This document shows, piece by piece, positions 1 through 11,937 of a stretch of 64,000 nucleotides of DNA. The stretch is from Trichosphaerium sp. ATCC 40318. Its lineage: Eukaryota > Discosea > Flabellinia > Trichosidae. How positions within the stretch are numbered: position 1 is the first letter of the stretch; each line of letters starts with the position of its first letter. The stretch covers positions 1 through 64,000 of the forward strand of contig JALMLS010000017.1 in NCBI GenBank assembly GCA_038496445.1, read 5' to 3'. The position numbers were made by a program, and so were the translations under genes. Below the pieces are notes generated by a model. It was not told the origin of the DNA, did no database searches, and saw only the letters and a list, made by a program, of their open reading frames with translations.

Positions 1-571
1 TGACATTGTCGTAACTCATTCCAAATAGCTACTGTAAGCTTCGTAGGCCTAGTTATTGCGCTTGTTTTGTATACTTCTTGGGACTCAGATAAGAAACATG
101 CATTGGGCCTTTATAGCGACGGAGTAGACGTAAGTGTAACGATCAAACGCTAATTGACATGTTGTAGCAATGGAACAGTAAATTTCGTAGTGAATTCGAG
201 AGGTACTTTGAACTCTTATAAAACAATACTCATTGTACCAGCCTACGCAATCCGATAGCGTATGGAGATACAAAAGCTAATTTAACATTACAAAAAACGG
301 TACTACGGTGTATACACCTGTAATACTCACCCCCTTAGACAGATCCACCTACTATACCTCAATACACATATCAGGGTAATTGTTAAACGTTACAATGCAT
401 TATTTTCCTACATTTGCTTAAACACCTCCGAACTGCCTCTAACACGCAAAAGGTGCAATTTTTACGAGTACAGAACCTCTTTGGATAGAATCTTGGAACG
501 AATCTGTCATTTCACTCCCATTTACAATCGAATGTAACAAATCTGTTATTCATCAAACTGTCAGAACACCA
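1..571. other. Left-edge sequence without a recognised gene
   Basis: No reading frame here looks like a conserved protein on either strand. The short open stretches lack ATG starts or plausible splice partners. The segment may hold 5' exons or the promoter of the membrane-protein gene that starts at or before 572, but no splice site pair is convincing. Confidence 0.4.
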
Positions 572-1292
572 ATGTATAAAATTAAAGAGCAGGGAGTGTC
601 AAGAGATGGTATGAACACCAAAAAAAAACAGTTTTCAGCGAATTTGGCTTCTCGATTGACTTGTTTTTCTAGCTTGCGTAAAGAAAGGTGGTACGTGGAG
701 AGTAGGAGATATATGTGATATATACCATGTTGCTACTCAAATATGCGTTAAAGTAACGGTAGAAAATGGCGTCCTTAAAGCAGATGATAGGTACTTAATT
801 GTTTTCTTGCCTTTTTGCGTCGTTTTTACTGATTGTGCACAACTAGTTACCCTGTTCCTGGTTATGGTTGTGGGTTATGGTTTATACACGGAGTGAGTCT
901 ATGGCATAATGTGAATTATACTGTCATTCCAGAACCAAAAGATGGGAATATTTCAATACCATTATCAGTTACTATACGTTCATCGCATGATCCTCATTTG
1001 CTCGCTATGTACCTTACACATCACTCTCTCGATTTTGAGTATATAGATTTTGGAAAACGGTACAATTTATACTAAAGCAATACTGTTTTCTAACGTAATT
1101 GTAGGAACACATCAATTGTCTTGTTTGGTATGAAAAAACTGTGTTACAAAAGCAAAAAAAGAATCTATTCTTGACTGACTAATACTTATTTAGCTGTTGT
1201 TGCTACAGGAATAATATGTGTCATAATAATATTGGTACAAAACAAACCCACTATTTTTTAAAAAAAAAAAACACTACAAGCAGCTAAAGTAG
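572..1292 (+). CDS. Putative membrane protein with C-terminal helix; 5' end uncertain
   Basis: Four open segments join in one frame across short GT-AG introns (GTATG donor near 610, GTACT near 791, GTACA near 1061, GTATG near 1121). The product has a Cys-containing soluble part (motifs WRVGDICDIYH and VPGYGCGLWFIHG, then IPLSVTIRSSHDPH) and a C-terminal hydrophobic helix of about 18 residues (IVLFAVVATGIICVIIIL) followed by a very short tail. That order is expected for an extracytoplasmic domain held by one membrane helix. I do not recognise the family. The ATG at 572 is the first in frame after a stop-rich stretch, but an upstream exon with a signal sequence could be missing. The last intron and the stop at 1290-1292 are the least certain parts. 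Confidence 0.45.
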
Positions 1293-1549
1293 TCGCTCAG
1301 CAACCAATCTAATGTTTTTTTCAAAAAGGTAATGTGCTGGAGATTAAAAAAGCAGATTGTAAAGTACAGTGATGTCAATGGTGGTGCACACCATACGACA
1401 AATGTAAACAATAATATTAGTTACACGGATTATGCAAACAAAACACCAATCAAGGGATCTCATTATCCACAATATTGAAATGAGAAAATACTAAGAATAA
1501 TAAAAAAATCCCAAATCAAAAAAAAACTAGCTTCTTTCAGTTTTTTTTT

Positions 1550-2084
1550 CTAGTATTGATTCTCAGCCAAGTACTCGGCTAATTCATCTACGACTGTGGC
1601 ACAGTCAGGGCCTTCTATTGTTGCATCGTATGTTCCAACAACAATACAAGTGCTTGCATGCTTCATGTGCAAGCCATGCTTGGTATTCTTTGTATTTTTG
1701 GCTGTAAGTGACTTCTTGTTTATTTGCGTCACAATGTACTATTATAAGATAAGAAAAAAACATAAAATTTCAGAAGACAAAGAGAGTACCTTCTCTGACG
1801 CAAACGAAAATCCACTTTTTTTTATCTCTAGACGCCTTTGTCAGTATAAAGTATCGTCATATATGATCGTACTAAAATTATTCTTAAAGCCATCCAGGAC
1901 AGACGTTATGTCCTGTTCAGTAGGTACCATATCAGCAGTATCCCATACTACAGAAATGAGGAACCACACCAAAAGAGGATTCAGTTGCACAAGTCGTACC
2001 TAACCCATCCAAACCAAAGATTAGTCCGCTAATACAATAGCCAGTATCAGTAAGGTTTTCTTTTGCATAACCTAAAAAACTCAT
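1550..2084 (-). CDS. Profilin
   Basis: Small actin-monomer-binding protein of the cytoplasm, which promotes nucleotide exchange on actin and feeds formin-driven polymerisation (known family role). After removing three short introns (GTACG, GTACG and GTACT donors) the product is about 125 residues, the usual profilin length. It starts MSFLGYAKENL, continues GYCISGLIFGLDGLVWDT (the profilin N-terminal pattern with the conserved Trp region), has KYIVTQINKKS in the middle strand, and ends IVVGTYDATIEGPDCATVV then a C-terminal helix DELAEYLAENQY. The ATG at 2082-2084 directly precedes the family start. The stop codon of the next gene on the same strand lies only 17 bp upstream (2101), so the promoter must be very short or overlap that gene's 3' end. 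Family assignment is firm; the exact middle splice site (near 1810) was chosen to keep the frame. Confidence 0.88.
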
Positions 2085-2100
2085 GCGTAAGGATACGGTG

Positions 2101-3820
2101 TTAGCGCAGAAAAAACGTGCCTCTCCATTCATCAGAAATATCATCTAAACCAGCTGCAAGCTTTATTTCATTTGGAGGCGCACTAAAACGCTTGTTTCTG
2201 GTACTTGTTCGTCCCGAAGATGGTTGTGATGATCTAAATAAAACACATGTTACAAAAACCACTCGTAGGCATTTCAAAAGCTACTGTGGTACCTAGCAGC
2301 GATTTTATCTCGTGGTGAAATAGCAATAGGTAGCGCTACAGCCTTTCTGCTCTTTACATCAGGTGGTGCTATTACCTTACGGTCTTGTACTGATGGTGGC
2401 ATAACTACCTTGCGATCCTTTACAGATGGTGGTATTACAACCTTTCTATTTGAAAGGGGTGGCGCTACTGCCTTGCGGTCTTTCACCGGTGGTATTACGT
2501 TACGTTGAGATGGTGAAGGTAAAGATTGACCTGATCTCTTAGCGACAGCTGCTTGTAAGTTGGCGCGACTATTAGCACGAGGTTGTATGTTTGCGGCACT
2601 AGTGTTACCGGCACCTCCAAAGCGCGACTGAGCTTCTGCTAGGCTTATAGTTCCTAGGGACTTATTTGTTGATTTGACAAGTTTGACAGTTCCTACATTC
2701 AATGTGTTAGTAGTTTAGGAATTCTGTTTTGATAATACCTTCTGTCAATGGTTCCTGCGGCTCTTTTGGTTTCGCACTTCTCTTAGGTGCTGATTCTCTC
2801 GCTGGTGTTCTACGTTGAGGTGAGGAATTTTGTGGTCGTACTGGGTGCTCTTCAGCATCAGGTGGAGCTCCATCAGGACCTTTAGAACCATCACCAATCT
2901 GGCAAGGCTCCTGTGCAATAAATCTGTTAATACACTACTAGCAGTGACAGTTCTACGTACCAAAAACTCACGCATTGGTTCTGTCGTTACACAGTCTTTC
3001 ATTGAACAAACAAGATTCAACCAATTCTGCAATGCACTATCTTCTGGTTTTTGTGCAAATTTCTTGATATCTGAGAATTTTTTAATCTTAATACCACCTC
3101 CTCGCAACGTATTATCTGTAGCAGCTAATACACGAAGACGTTTGAGATGCGAATCTACTCTAGCGAACTATTACGTAGTCAGGCATAGATATTTCTTTGA
3201 TTTTTTTATAATACATACCTGCTTCCAACGTCGAAAAACAAACCAACTTTGATTAGCTAAAATAAAAATTAAAATCATGTTTCATTTTCAAAAAAATAGC
3301 TGTAACAGTCGTACACTTTGAAACAAGCAGTTTATATAACTCCACCACCTTGTTTGTATTTGCACCGTTCTTCCGTGAGATTGTACCACACATTTCAACT
3401 GAGTACTGACCAAGTATTGGCTGCAATAAATAGAAATAAGTATAAAGAGTCAGAAATGGTAGTTTACGTTTGATGGAATCGTGACGTCTTCTTCTTTAGG
3501 CTTTTCTTTTGTACTGGCCGTACTTTTTTTTTCTGATGGCTTAGAGGTCAATTTTGGCTGCTGTACAGGCTCCTGGTACTGTTATATATTGTTTTTGAAG
3601 CGTAGTACCGTTCTTACGGGCGATGACACAACTTGTACAGGTGCAACGCTTGGGGCTTTAATACTTGTAACTTCTCCATTGCTAAACTTGCGTATCAATC
3701 GCTCTTGTTGTTTTTTAGATAATAAAGCCCATAGCTTTTCAATAACTTCTTCAACCGTTTCAGCAGCTGTTTGTATTAGTACTACACGACCATTTCAGGC
3801 GTACCCTCTAACGATTGCAT
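2101..3820 (-). CDS. Protein with possible PX-like segment and proline/RK-repeat tail
   Basis: At least seven segments join in one frame. The order is: an N-terminal helical part (LIQTAAETVEEVIEKLWALL), a Lys/Glu/Pro-rich linker, a folded region beginning QPILGQYSVEMCGTISRK and ending ALQNWLNLVCSMKD...EPMREFLV, a basic proline-rich part, and a low-complexity tail with the unit PP(S)VKDRKVV repeated about five times (2330-2500). The folded region has the spacing of the last helices of a PX phosphoinositide-binding domain, but this is weak and I would not rely on it. The start at 3820 needs a first intron of only about 23 nt, so the real 5' end may differ. It is divergent from the RING gene at 3985, with 164 bp between the start codons. 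Confidence 0.55.
2330..2500 (-). repeat. Tandem protein-coding repeats, PPxVKDRKV unit
   Basis: Five imperfect units of about 11 residues (33 nt) sit in the tail of the surrounding gene. Each has Pro-Pro followed by an RKV or RKA core (VKDRKAVAPP, SVKDRKVVMPP, SVQDRKVIAPP). The pattern looks like a disordered basic linear-motif array. The underlying DNA shows the same 33-nt periodicity on the plus strand with partly diverged codons. Confidence 0.7.
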
Positions 3821-3984
3821 AAATAACTCTTCGTGTAACAGTTAGCAACTTGCTAACGCGTTTATGATATTGTAGAGCTGCTCACACCTAAGGGTGCTGT
3901 CAAATACGTTAACAAAGTCAAATATAGTCTCAAACAGCCACAACCATTAAAACACAACTGCCAAATCCCTCACAAGTACCCACG

Positions 3985-6127
3985 ATGGCAGAAGACAGAA
4001 TGGACATTGATGATGACGCTGACTTGAACCTAAGCGTACAGGCACGTTCAAATAAACATTACACGTACTGGTTAATAATAAACATGCTAGCTGCGGCCTA
4101 TTTCAGAGGAGTTTATGTGTCCAATTTGTTATTGTTCCCTAAGCGAATGTATGATGACTGCATGTGGCCACAACTTCTGCAAGGCCTGTATTTTCGAATG
4201 TCTGAATAGAAAGCATAATTGTCCAGTTTGTAGCACTAAATCAACAAAAGAAACCCTAGTAAGAAACCACCAGGTAGATCGCGTTATTGGTAAGTGTAGT
4301 TATTTTGGTTCTTATTTTGTTGAATTTCACTTTGGGCGTTTTTAACCGAACGAAACACTGCAGCCGCGCCTAGAACCGCGATAAAATGCGTATACACATG
4401 GACTAAACGCTTTTTAGGGATTATTAAAGTGGAAAAAGAAAAAGCGAGCAAAATGTACTTTGAAAGCCTCATAAACGGCGGTGGCCCGTCATTGACAGCA
4501 TCGAATAATACAATACATCGACCGGCAAAGGAACTGTCGCCCATTGAGGGATTATTCCATAAACACATGAAAAGAAGCCTGGTGGCGTTTGAAGAGTACT
4601 ACCAGGTACAGAAAGAACGAAATAGTAGACCTATTGATTCATGTCTTCTTCTTCGCTTTAAGTTTTTTTTTTAACATTATTTTATCTTTGCTCTTCCTTT
4701 TAGATTAGCTCTAACCGTTCGTTGTTTTAGAAGCTTGAAAACAAGTTTTCAAAGTCAATTATTGCAACTAAAGAGTCTTACGCACAAGACATGGCAGCAT
4801 CAAGAAGGGAAAGTAAAGTTAATGAACTGAAAGCAGAATGCGAGGGCAAAGTCAACACATTAACGGAGTCTTTTAATATGTCAACAGAACATCTCTTAGA
4901 ATCTTATGACAAGTACGTTATAAATACCGAAAATCACGTTAGTGATAAAAAACAAAAAAAATTTGCCTTGCTAGAAGGAAAGCTTTGGTTTAACGAACCA
5001 AGGCAACTTGCTTCGTTTCTTGGCATTTTTTGTTTTCTTTCTTAATTTTTTTGCACATTCCTCCTTTGTTGTGCGTGTTTCTCCCTTTGCTAATGTTGCT
5101 TTTTGTTCAGTTATATGAAGTCTTTTGCACCTGCTCCTGACTTTTTACCTGTCACAGTTACACTTGTTGTAAAGGCAAAGAATAGAGAGTTTCAAAAAGT
5201 TGTTATAAAACCTACAGATAGTTGTGAGGAGTTAAAGAAGATTTTACTTGAAAAAATGGCAGCTGTAGGTGATCCAATAACAAAACTAACAAAAAACAAT
5301 ATTTTTGTATTACATAAACAAATGCCTGGACAGAGCGAAGCATCAGAGGTAAGAAGATTCTACAAAAGGAAAAAAAAAAAAAATCAAAAAAAAAGTCAAG
5401 ATCTCATTTCTCTATGTAGGTTATGATAGCGGATTCAAACAGGCCGTTACTACAGTACGGACCAGAACCGGGAGATTCATTTATACTGATAGGAAAATTA
5501 AAGACAAAGAGGTACATTAGCAACAGATATTTTTTTTGTTTTTTGGTGCCAATTCTGTCACTGGCTTTTGGCTTGTAGCGCGTGTGGTATCCACTTTTTT
5601 TTTGTTTCATAGCGAAAATTAATGTTTTTTTTAGTGATCAGCCAAAGATGTGCTTTAAAGGTATGTTTGGGTTTTTTTAGTATTTTGAAGTTAACGCTTA
5701 TTATTAGATGTTTTTTCAAAAAATCAAAGCGGTGACATGGTAATGGATTACTTCACATGTCGTGATTGTAAAGTAAATTGTACGTTCAACGTTTGAGGTT
5801 TTTTTTTACTAATACACTTGCTGTATTTTTAACTCACTTGTTTGATACCTAGGGATATGTAAGAACTGCGCTGAATCATGCCATAAAGAGCATAATGTTG
5901 TTGAGTATATCAGTGGTCATAAACCTACATGGGCATGCTGTTATTGCGTACGTTACAATTTACGATTTGGGGTTTTTCTTGAAAATCCTATTTTTATTTT
6001 GTAGTTTTTTTTGTTTGTTTGTTTGTTGTTACCACATGTGAGGTTCCTCCTTTATAAACCCTTACTTATTTTCTTATAGTACAGGAGTAAATGTTGTGGA
6101 CTACGTAAAAAGAAGAAGGGTAAATAG
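3985..6127 (+). CDS. RING-finger E3 ligase with C-terminal UBR-box-like zinc domain
   Basis: After a short acidic N-terminus (MAEDRMDIDDDADLNLSVQ) and a first intron, the protein has a complete C3HC4 RING (CPICYCSL...CGHNFCKACI...CPVC) at about residues 20-65, the hallmark of an E3 ubiquitin ligase. A coiled-coil region follows (4430-4990, KVNELKAECEGKVNTLTESF). Then comes a beta-rich segment (VTVTLVVKAKNREF...LLEKMAAVGDPI...DSFILIGKLK) that could be a ubiquitin-like fold. The C-terminal Cys/His cluster (MCFKCFF, YFTCRDCKVN, ICKNCAESCHKEHNVVEYI, ACCYCYRSKCCGLRKKKGK) has the spacing of a UBR box, the domain that reads N-degrons. Introns are 50-90 nt; the last exon ends at TAG 6125-6127. A cytosolic or nuclear N-degron-type ligase is inferred; the substrate is unknown. 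Confidence 0.75.
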
Positions 6128-6220
6128 TTGTAAAAAAAAAAGGAAGAAAGAAACGAGATTTCAACCCCAAGAAATGAAACTCCAATCTTTCGTTTGGATG
6201 ATAATAAAAAGAGATTTGAA

Positions 6221-9213
6221 TTAATTCTTCACTTGTGATTCATCTGTTTGTTCTTTTGTATTATCTTCAGTTTGAGTAGTGGCTTCTCCTTCGGCCTTTG
6301 GTTGATCATCTTTCGATGCTTCAGTTCCATTTTGAGCTTTCTTTGTATCTTCATCACCATTTTCTTGCTCAATAGGTTTTGGCACTGGTTTTTTTCTTTC
6401 AGGATGTTTTACTTTTGTTAGTTTAGGACTTTTTAAAGAAAATTTAAGTCCAGATCTATCATAAGTAGGTGGTGGACTCCACCACCCATAAACAGACCTA
6501 TGAAAGAGTTAATCATACATGAGGTAACTGTTTATGTATCTACTCGTACCCAATTAATGGAATAGTACGCATAACGCCATCAACGTATGTTTCGTACTCT
6601 TCTTGACCTTGAACCTGTTTTTGAGCTTTCTCTGCTTGTTTAATACTTTCTGATAGAATATCACCAATAGTTGCAAGCAGCTATACATCCAAGTAAGTAA
6701 AAAACCAAAGGCACTAAAATAGTTTCATACTGGACTCTTTTTCTCAAGTTCTACAGCTGTATCTCGGATTAAATTAACGTGGTACTCTACTTTTTCTTTT
6801 GTCAAAGGACTTGTATCCTAGTGCAAGAATGAAAGGTTAATAAAACTGATCAATGAAGAAAAAAAAATCCTCAAAATGCGTACAAGTGCTAATGCAATAA
6901 CAACATCTCCACGAAGATCTTTTGTTTGTGTATAGATTTGATGAGATTCAGACAAATGCTTGCATATCGATTCATTAAGAGTATTCACATCTGCTGCAAG
7001 TTTTTTAGGCATAGCCTCATCGCCTGTCATTACAAGTGAAGGTACATATCTAAAATCAAATACCACGTGAGATGATAAAATAGGTGAAAAAAAAAATCAC
7101 GGGAAGAAAAAAGACCAAAAAAAACAAGACGTACCGTACAGCACCAAGTCCAACAAAGTTAGGTAATTGTACGTTGTGTAAGTCCTCTTCATTTTCAACA
7201 AGTTTTTTGAAAACAGGTTGGAGTGTATAAGCGTTTTCAATTAATCCGACTTCTGTACTTAATTTTGAAATATAGCTATCAATTAGTGCTACGGTCATTT
7301 GTGGGATATTACAGCTTGCAAGTGGATGGTATCGAATGCATTGATGACCTTTGAATCTAACTAGTTCAAGATCCAAATCAATAGCTGATGTATGGTTCAT
7401 GTCATGTAGGATTTGTTCGTTTATGGCATCTAAAATGTTCTGAGGGTTCTTTGCAGTGACAGATGATCCTGTAGGTTGATAGCGGAATAACACTTGCATA
7501 GAAAAAGGAGGAGATTCAGTGATAATATGAGGGACATTTTGTAGCTTATTATAAAGATGTGAGACCTACAAAAAAGGAGTTAAGATAGCAATAATGTTGA
7601 AACGGCAAAATGAGGAAAAAAAATGCTTACCAATCGCTTTGATACTTGCATGCACTCACGGAAGTGGCTAAGTCCATTACGTTGTAATACTAACCACAAT
7701 GGTAAAGAAATCAACCCATGATCTATGAGTGTATCGACAGGCATGTTAGAGTTATCAATTGCGTTTTGAACAACTGGTTCTGGTGCTTGAACTTGTTCAT
7801 GTCTATGATTCAAATCTGATCTATAGAACACTGTTGTGATCTCATAAGACGTTGATTGAAAAAACAATGCCGAATTGAAAACAAAACTATTTGCACTTCG
7901 TATTGCAGTTAAAATATCAGGACAATCAGGGCTACTTAGTAAAATAGCGCCTTCGCTAAAAAAAGATTATTAAAATGTAAGAAAAAAAGAAGAAAAATAA
8001 TGTCATGTTTTTGACATTTGACACTTGACACTTACCCTTCAACATGAAGCCATAATTCTTGTCGTTTAGCTATATCACTGTATTTTTTTATGTCATCTGC
8101 GTCACCTCCAATTTCTGAACCGCTACGTGCTACTACAGCAAAAGGTGTATTGTCGCTTTCGTCTCTTAGCTTGGCGAGATCCTAGAAAAAAATTACATGA
8201 CAAAAAACTTCGCAAAACATCTTTTTTTTGATCAACTTCAAAAAAAAACCACTGTACCTCTGTAAGCTCTTCTGGGCTCGAAATAAAACGCAAAGAATTC
8301 AAAGGTAATCCTAAGTTTGTTATTAGAACGTATTTGAACAATGTTTAATTCCACAGCATACCAAGAAGATAAAGAGCGTGATTTAATTCCTGTCCTTTCC
8401 ACGCTAAAAAAAAACCAAGTTAACACATAAAATACACGAAATCTCTGAAACATACTAGTATACACTATAGGTAGCTTCCCCTTAAACGAACGGAATCCTA
8501 AAGTTCCATGGCTTGCGAATTTTGCACCTAACGCCTCGCGTAATGCCGACACACGAGCATCTTGCATAGTTCGTGTGTACATACCTAGGGTTGGGTACAA
8601 TTTAGCATTCACAAAAAAGAGAAGTACTGATAATGTTTTTTTGAAATATTTTCTTACCGCTCATTGCTGGTGGCAGGTTGAGGATAAAGTGGATCCAATT
8701 AATTGTTTGGCCATTTACAATCGAAGCGAACTGGTTTAACTGCGCGCTGCTCATATTTATGCGTAAATAAGCGACAAAAGCCTCTGACAGTGCAATGGCG
8801 TCAGATTGGTCATGGGTGCTACGCGAGGTTATTACAAGCGTGTTTTATAAACGTCAAACAAGATAGCGAACTAAAAAGAAAATGTACCCATCATTTAATA
8901 ACGAGTCTCCTGAGGCGATTTTTGTAATATTTACGAGTCTATCTAGCACTTCCTAGCGTGAGTGTCACGTCAATCAAACAAAACAACGGAAGTGGCTGAT
9001 TCTTTTGTGTGGGCATTACTTACCTTTATATCTACACTCTCTAACGCTGGTTGAGCTTTTAATTGTGATTTGCTGTAATGTTGTTAAAATCACTACCAGT
9101 CGCGATGACACATACCTAGCAACATTTCCCTCACTAAGAATGTGCTTTTTGAAGTAATCAAAATAATTATGTAAACCTCCTACGTCTTGTGTGGGTTCCT
9201 GCTGTTCTGCCAT
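6221..9213 (-). CDS. PDXDC1-like pyridoxal-dependent decarboxylase-domain protein
   Basis: At least ten exons assemble into one frame. The N-terminus is MAEQQEPTQDVGGLHNYF (ATG at 9211-9213). The PLP-dependent decarboxylase-like core includes KLPIVYTTWKGQELNHALYL, then LGLPLNSLRFISSP, then the strand-turn ELWLHVEGA, which is the WLHVE/D signature of group II decarboxylase folds. The PDXDC1-specific block follows (SLPLWLVLQRNGL, then FSMQVLFRYQP). After it comes the PDXDC1-type C-terminal extension (IRYHPLAS, QLPNFVGLGAVRYVPSLV) and an acidic Lys/Glu/Thr tail. I did not find a clear PLP-binding lysine motif, so catalysis is not assured; the human relative has no settled reaction. One intron (51 nt, 8325-8375) has a textbook TTCTAATAAC branch site. 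It is divergent from the gene at 9324 (110 bp). Confidence 0.8.
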
Positions 9214-9323
9214 GATGGTGTGAGGTGTTTGTCAATTTTCACAACAGGCGACGTGTCGCTAACCTCGCTTAGGGTTTGTACAAATAAGTCTTACACCAAA
9301 ACTGTTGATACCTCAAACTGGGA

Positions 9324-9722
9324 ATGTCAGGCGGTATACCACGTAATCTTGCCCTGGGTGGCGCTGTGATTGTAGGTATAGGTAGCGGTACGTATGAACG
9401 TAACAACAAAACGTATTATGTAAACTTACAAAAATAATAGCTATTTACGCGTACATTCCAATGTTCGAACGTGTTAGGTGCGTAAATGAGCGAAATTAAA
9501 ACTAAACAAAACAATAGAAACGAGAGAATAGCAGGTGGTTTTATTATACCGCCTGAACCCAAACAAGAGGATCCAAACGTGGCAGAATCAAACATACCAG
9601 AACAACAGGACTTGACACAATTAACAGCACCCCCGCCATCAACACCACTAAGCAGAGCACAGCGACGAGAACGAGACCTGGCACGATTAAGAGAACGCCG
9701 ACCACCAACAAGAACCTTTTAG
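9324..9722 (+). CDS. SMIM20/MITRAC7-like small mitochondrial membrane protein
   Basis: Two short introns (GTACG and GTGCG donors) join three exons into a protein of about 95 residues. It starts MSGGIPRNLALGGAVIVGIG, has one hydrophobic helix, then AIYAYIPMFERVRNERIAGG, then a Pro/Gln-rich segment and a basic tail (LSRAQRRERDLARL). The order of short N-terminus, Gly-rich helix, Tyr/Pro turn, Arg-rich loop and a GI/GGxxxPPE stretch resembles SMIM20 (MITRAC7), a factor that stabilises newly made COX1 in cytochrome oxidase assembly. The resemblance is from pattern only. The stop lies 15 bp from the stop of the convergent vault-like gene. Confidence 0.6.
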
Positions 9723-9737
9723 TACGCAAAGTGCAAT

Positions 9738-11823
9738 TTATTTCCTTATTAATGGTAATACAAAGAAGAAGAACGATAACAGCATTGCTACGATTGCAAC
9801 AACATATGTGGCAAGGACATCTGGTTGAAACAAGTAAAAACCGGCCTAAAAATTAAGTGTCACGTGTAGGTATTTATAAACAAAAATATCCACGTACACC
9901 TTCCAGTTTTATGAAAGCTGGTATTTTTTTGACCACGTGCGCATCCAAAGGAGGCCAGTATCTGTACAAAGAATAAGTATAAAAAAATTTCACTGAGAAT
10001 GGTTTTTGTTTATATGTCAACATACTCAGTTGGTCCCACAACGAGCCATCCTAGACAGAAGTATAAGCAAGTTTTTGATTGTCACAAAGTCAAAAAATAC
10101 GTACTGGATCCACCTTTACGTGTGACAGCTCTTTTGCCTGATGTATCCTCAAAAGAAGCTAAAGCACGAACTTGTAGCGCTTCGTCCTCTTCACCATGTG
10201 TAAGCATAATATTTAAATAATTGCTTCATCGTACCGCCAAGCAAGTAAGCAGTTCGGATGCCAGCTGGAATACTCTCTCCAGGTTTCAAGAAGAAATTGG
10301 CTTCACCTTTAACAAGTCTGGAGTGGCCAAGTTGTATTTTTCCTGAGAATTAGTGAGTTTTTTTAATAGTTGGATAATATGTACCAGTTTCTGGATCTAC
10401 AGGATTTACGATAATACAGTATTGACGCTTTGTTAAAGATGTAATGGCGATTGTACGAACCAACTAACAGAAGTATTAAAAGGCTGTAAAGGAAAAAAAA
10501 CCAGAAGTGAGTTCTGCTTATGCAGATTTTCTTTGAAACTAACCTGCTCATTAACACCAACAATATGGGTTTCTTTACTTTCGTTTGTAATCAGCCATTC
10601 ATCACCAGGTTGATGCTCTTTAAAAATATCAGTAAGGTACTTATGCCAATCGACATCAAGCTTACCGTTTCCAAATTCATCAACAAATCGGTTGTTTGCT
10701 CTCATGTGTAGAGCAATCTTTTCTGTTAGAACTTGAGCTTTTACTGTCCTTACAACGACTTCATCGACAGCCGGCAGATAAGCACCGGTAGCTTTAAAGA
10801 GCCACTCTTCACCAGCCTTACGTTCGTTACCATCTCGGTCTACGAATTGTTTTCTAGCACGCAAATGGATGGCTACGAATTAGGTTATAAAACAACTTAC
10901 GTAATTCATCTCCCGTACCCTCATTAGGTTGAAGAACCACTGCTTTTATAGTGTGGACTATTCTCACTTCAATTTGTGGAATATACGTTCCAGGACCATA
11001 AAACAACCATTCCTTTCAAAATGTCAATTTTTCACAAAATGACTTTTTTTCAAGTTAAAAAGTTTACTTCTCCTGCTCTTCTTGGTACTGGTGTATCTCC
11101 CTCTGATTGTTGGGTAAATCTGTCATCGAAATCTCTGGTAGCTTGTAGCAGCAGGGCTGTATTTGGAGCCACAACCTTTAACGACTCAATGCGTCCAGCA
11201 ATTTTTTCACCTGAATAAAGCCTTAATACCGTTACAACGTACTAGTAATACATACCTGGGTATAGAGGGAAAGGTGATTGCTCTAAACGCACTTCTTTAT
11301 CACCGTGCCTTAAAGTAGCCTATTTCTTGTTATAAATGGCTCTGGACGCTAAATTTTTGTACCTGGCCGTCTTTATCAACGACTACGTCGCCTTTTTCGT
11401 CTTTCACAACAGGGTCGTTGACAATAACCTAAAAAATGTCACTGAATTGCACACTTTTGCTCTCAACGTTACGTAATGGCGAGGTGGCACAACTATTTCT
11501 TTAACAGGACCATAAACGAGTTTTTCTTCCTCTTTGCATCTAAGAAGTTAATATAAGCGTCTGAAACAATAGTTTGTACACTCAAACCGTTCGAGAAAAA
11601 TATAATTTTACTTGAAAATGAAAACCGGATTGTTTTTCATACCTGAAGGTCTTTGGACCTCTCACTACGCGCACCTATACCTGTTAACACTTGTCTTAAA
11701 AAAAACCGCGGGTGTACGTACTGTATTTGTGTTTCTGTCCAAAACATGGGCGAAATGGTATGGAGGTATCTTGTATAACAAGTTTTGAGGGTAAATGTAC
11801 GAATCTTGGTAGCTCTTGGACAT
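9738..11823 (-). CDS. Truncated major-vault-protein relative ending in a membrane helix
   Basis: About eleven short exons give a protein of roughly 400-450 residues, about half the usual 850-900 of major vault protein (MVP). The N-terminus matches MVP repeats closely: [145 protein letters not shown] and WLVVGPTEY. Instead of the shoulder domain, coiled coil and cap, the reading frame ends with a transmembrane helix ([20 protein letters not shown]) and LIRK before the stop at 9738-9740. The final intron uses a perfect GTACGT donor. Start ATG is 11821-11823. Barrel-wall repeats without the oligomerising coil should not make a normal vault particle, so a membrane-bound vault-repeat protein is inferred. 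Confidence 0.75.
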
Positions 11824-11937
11824 GTTACTAACTTACAGTATTTTTGGAGTAGATTTGACGTTGCAACTTATCAAGTTTTTTAAGCCATACAAGCATGCAA
11901 TTTTTTAGAAAGCTATTTTATTTATTTCTTTGCTACT

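Noticed and set aside
10363-10563. Minus-strand frame with hydrophobic residues ([14 protein letters not shown])
   Set aside because: It reads through an intron of the vault-like gene in the wrong frame; the T-rich intron explains the hydrophobic stretch.
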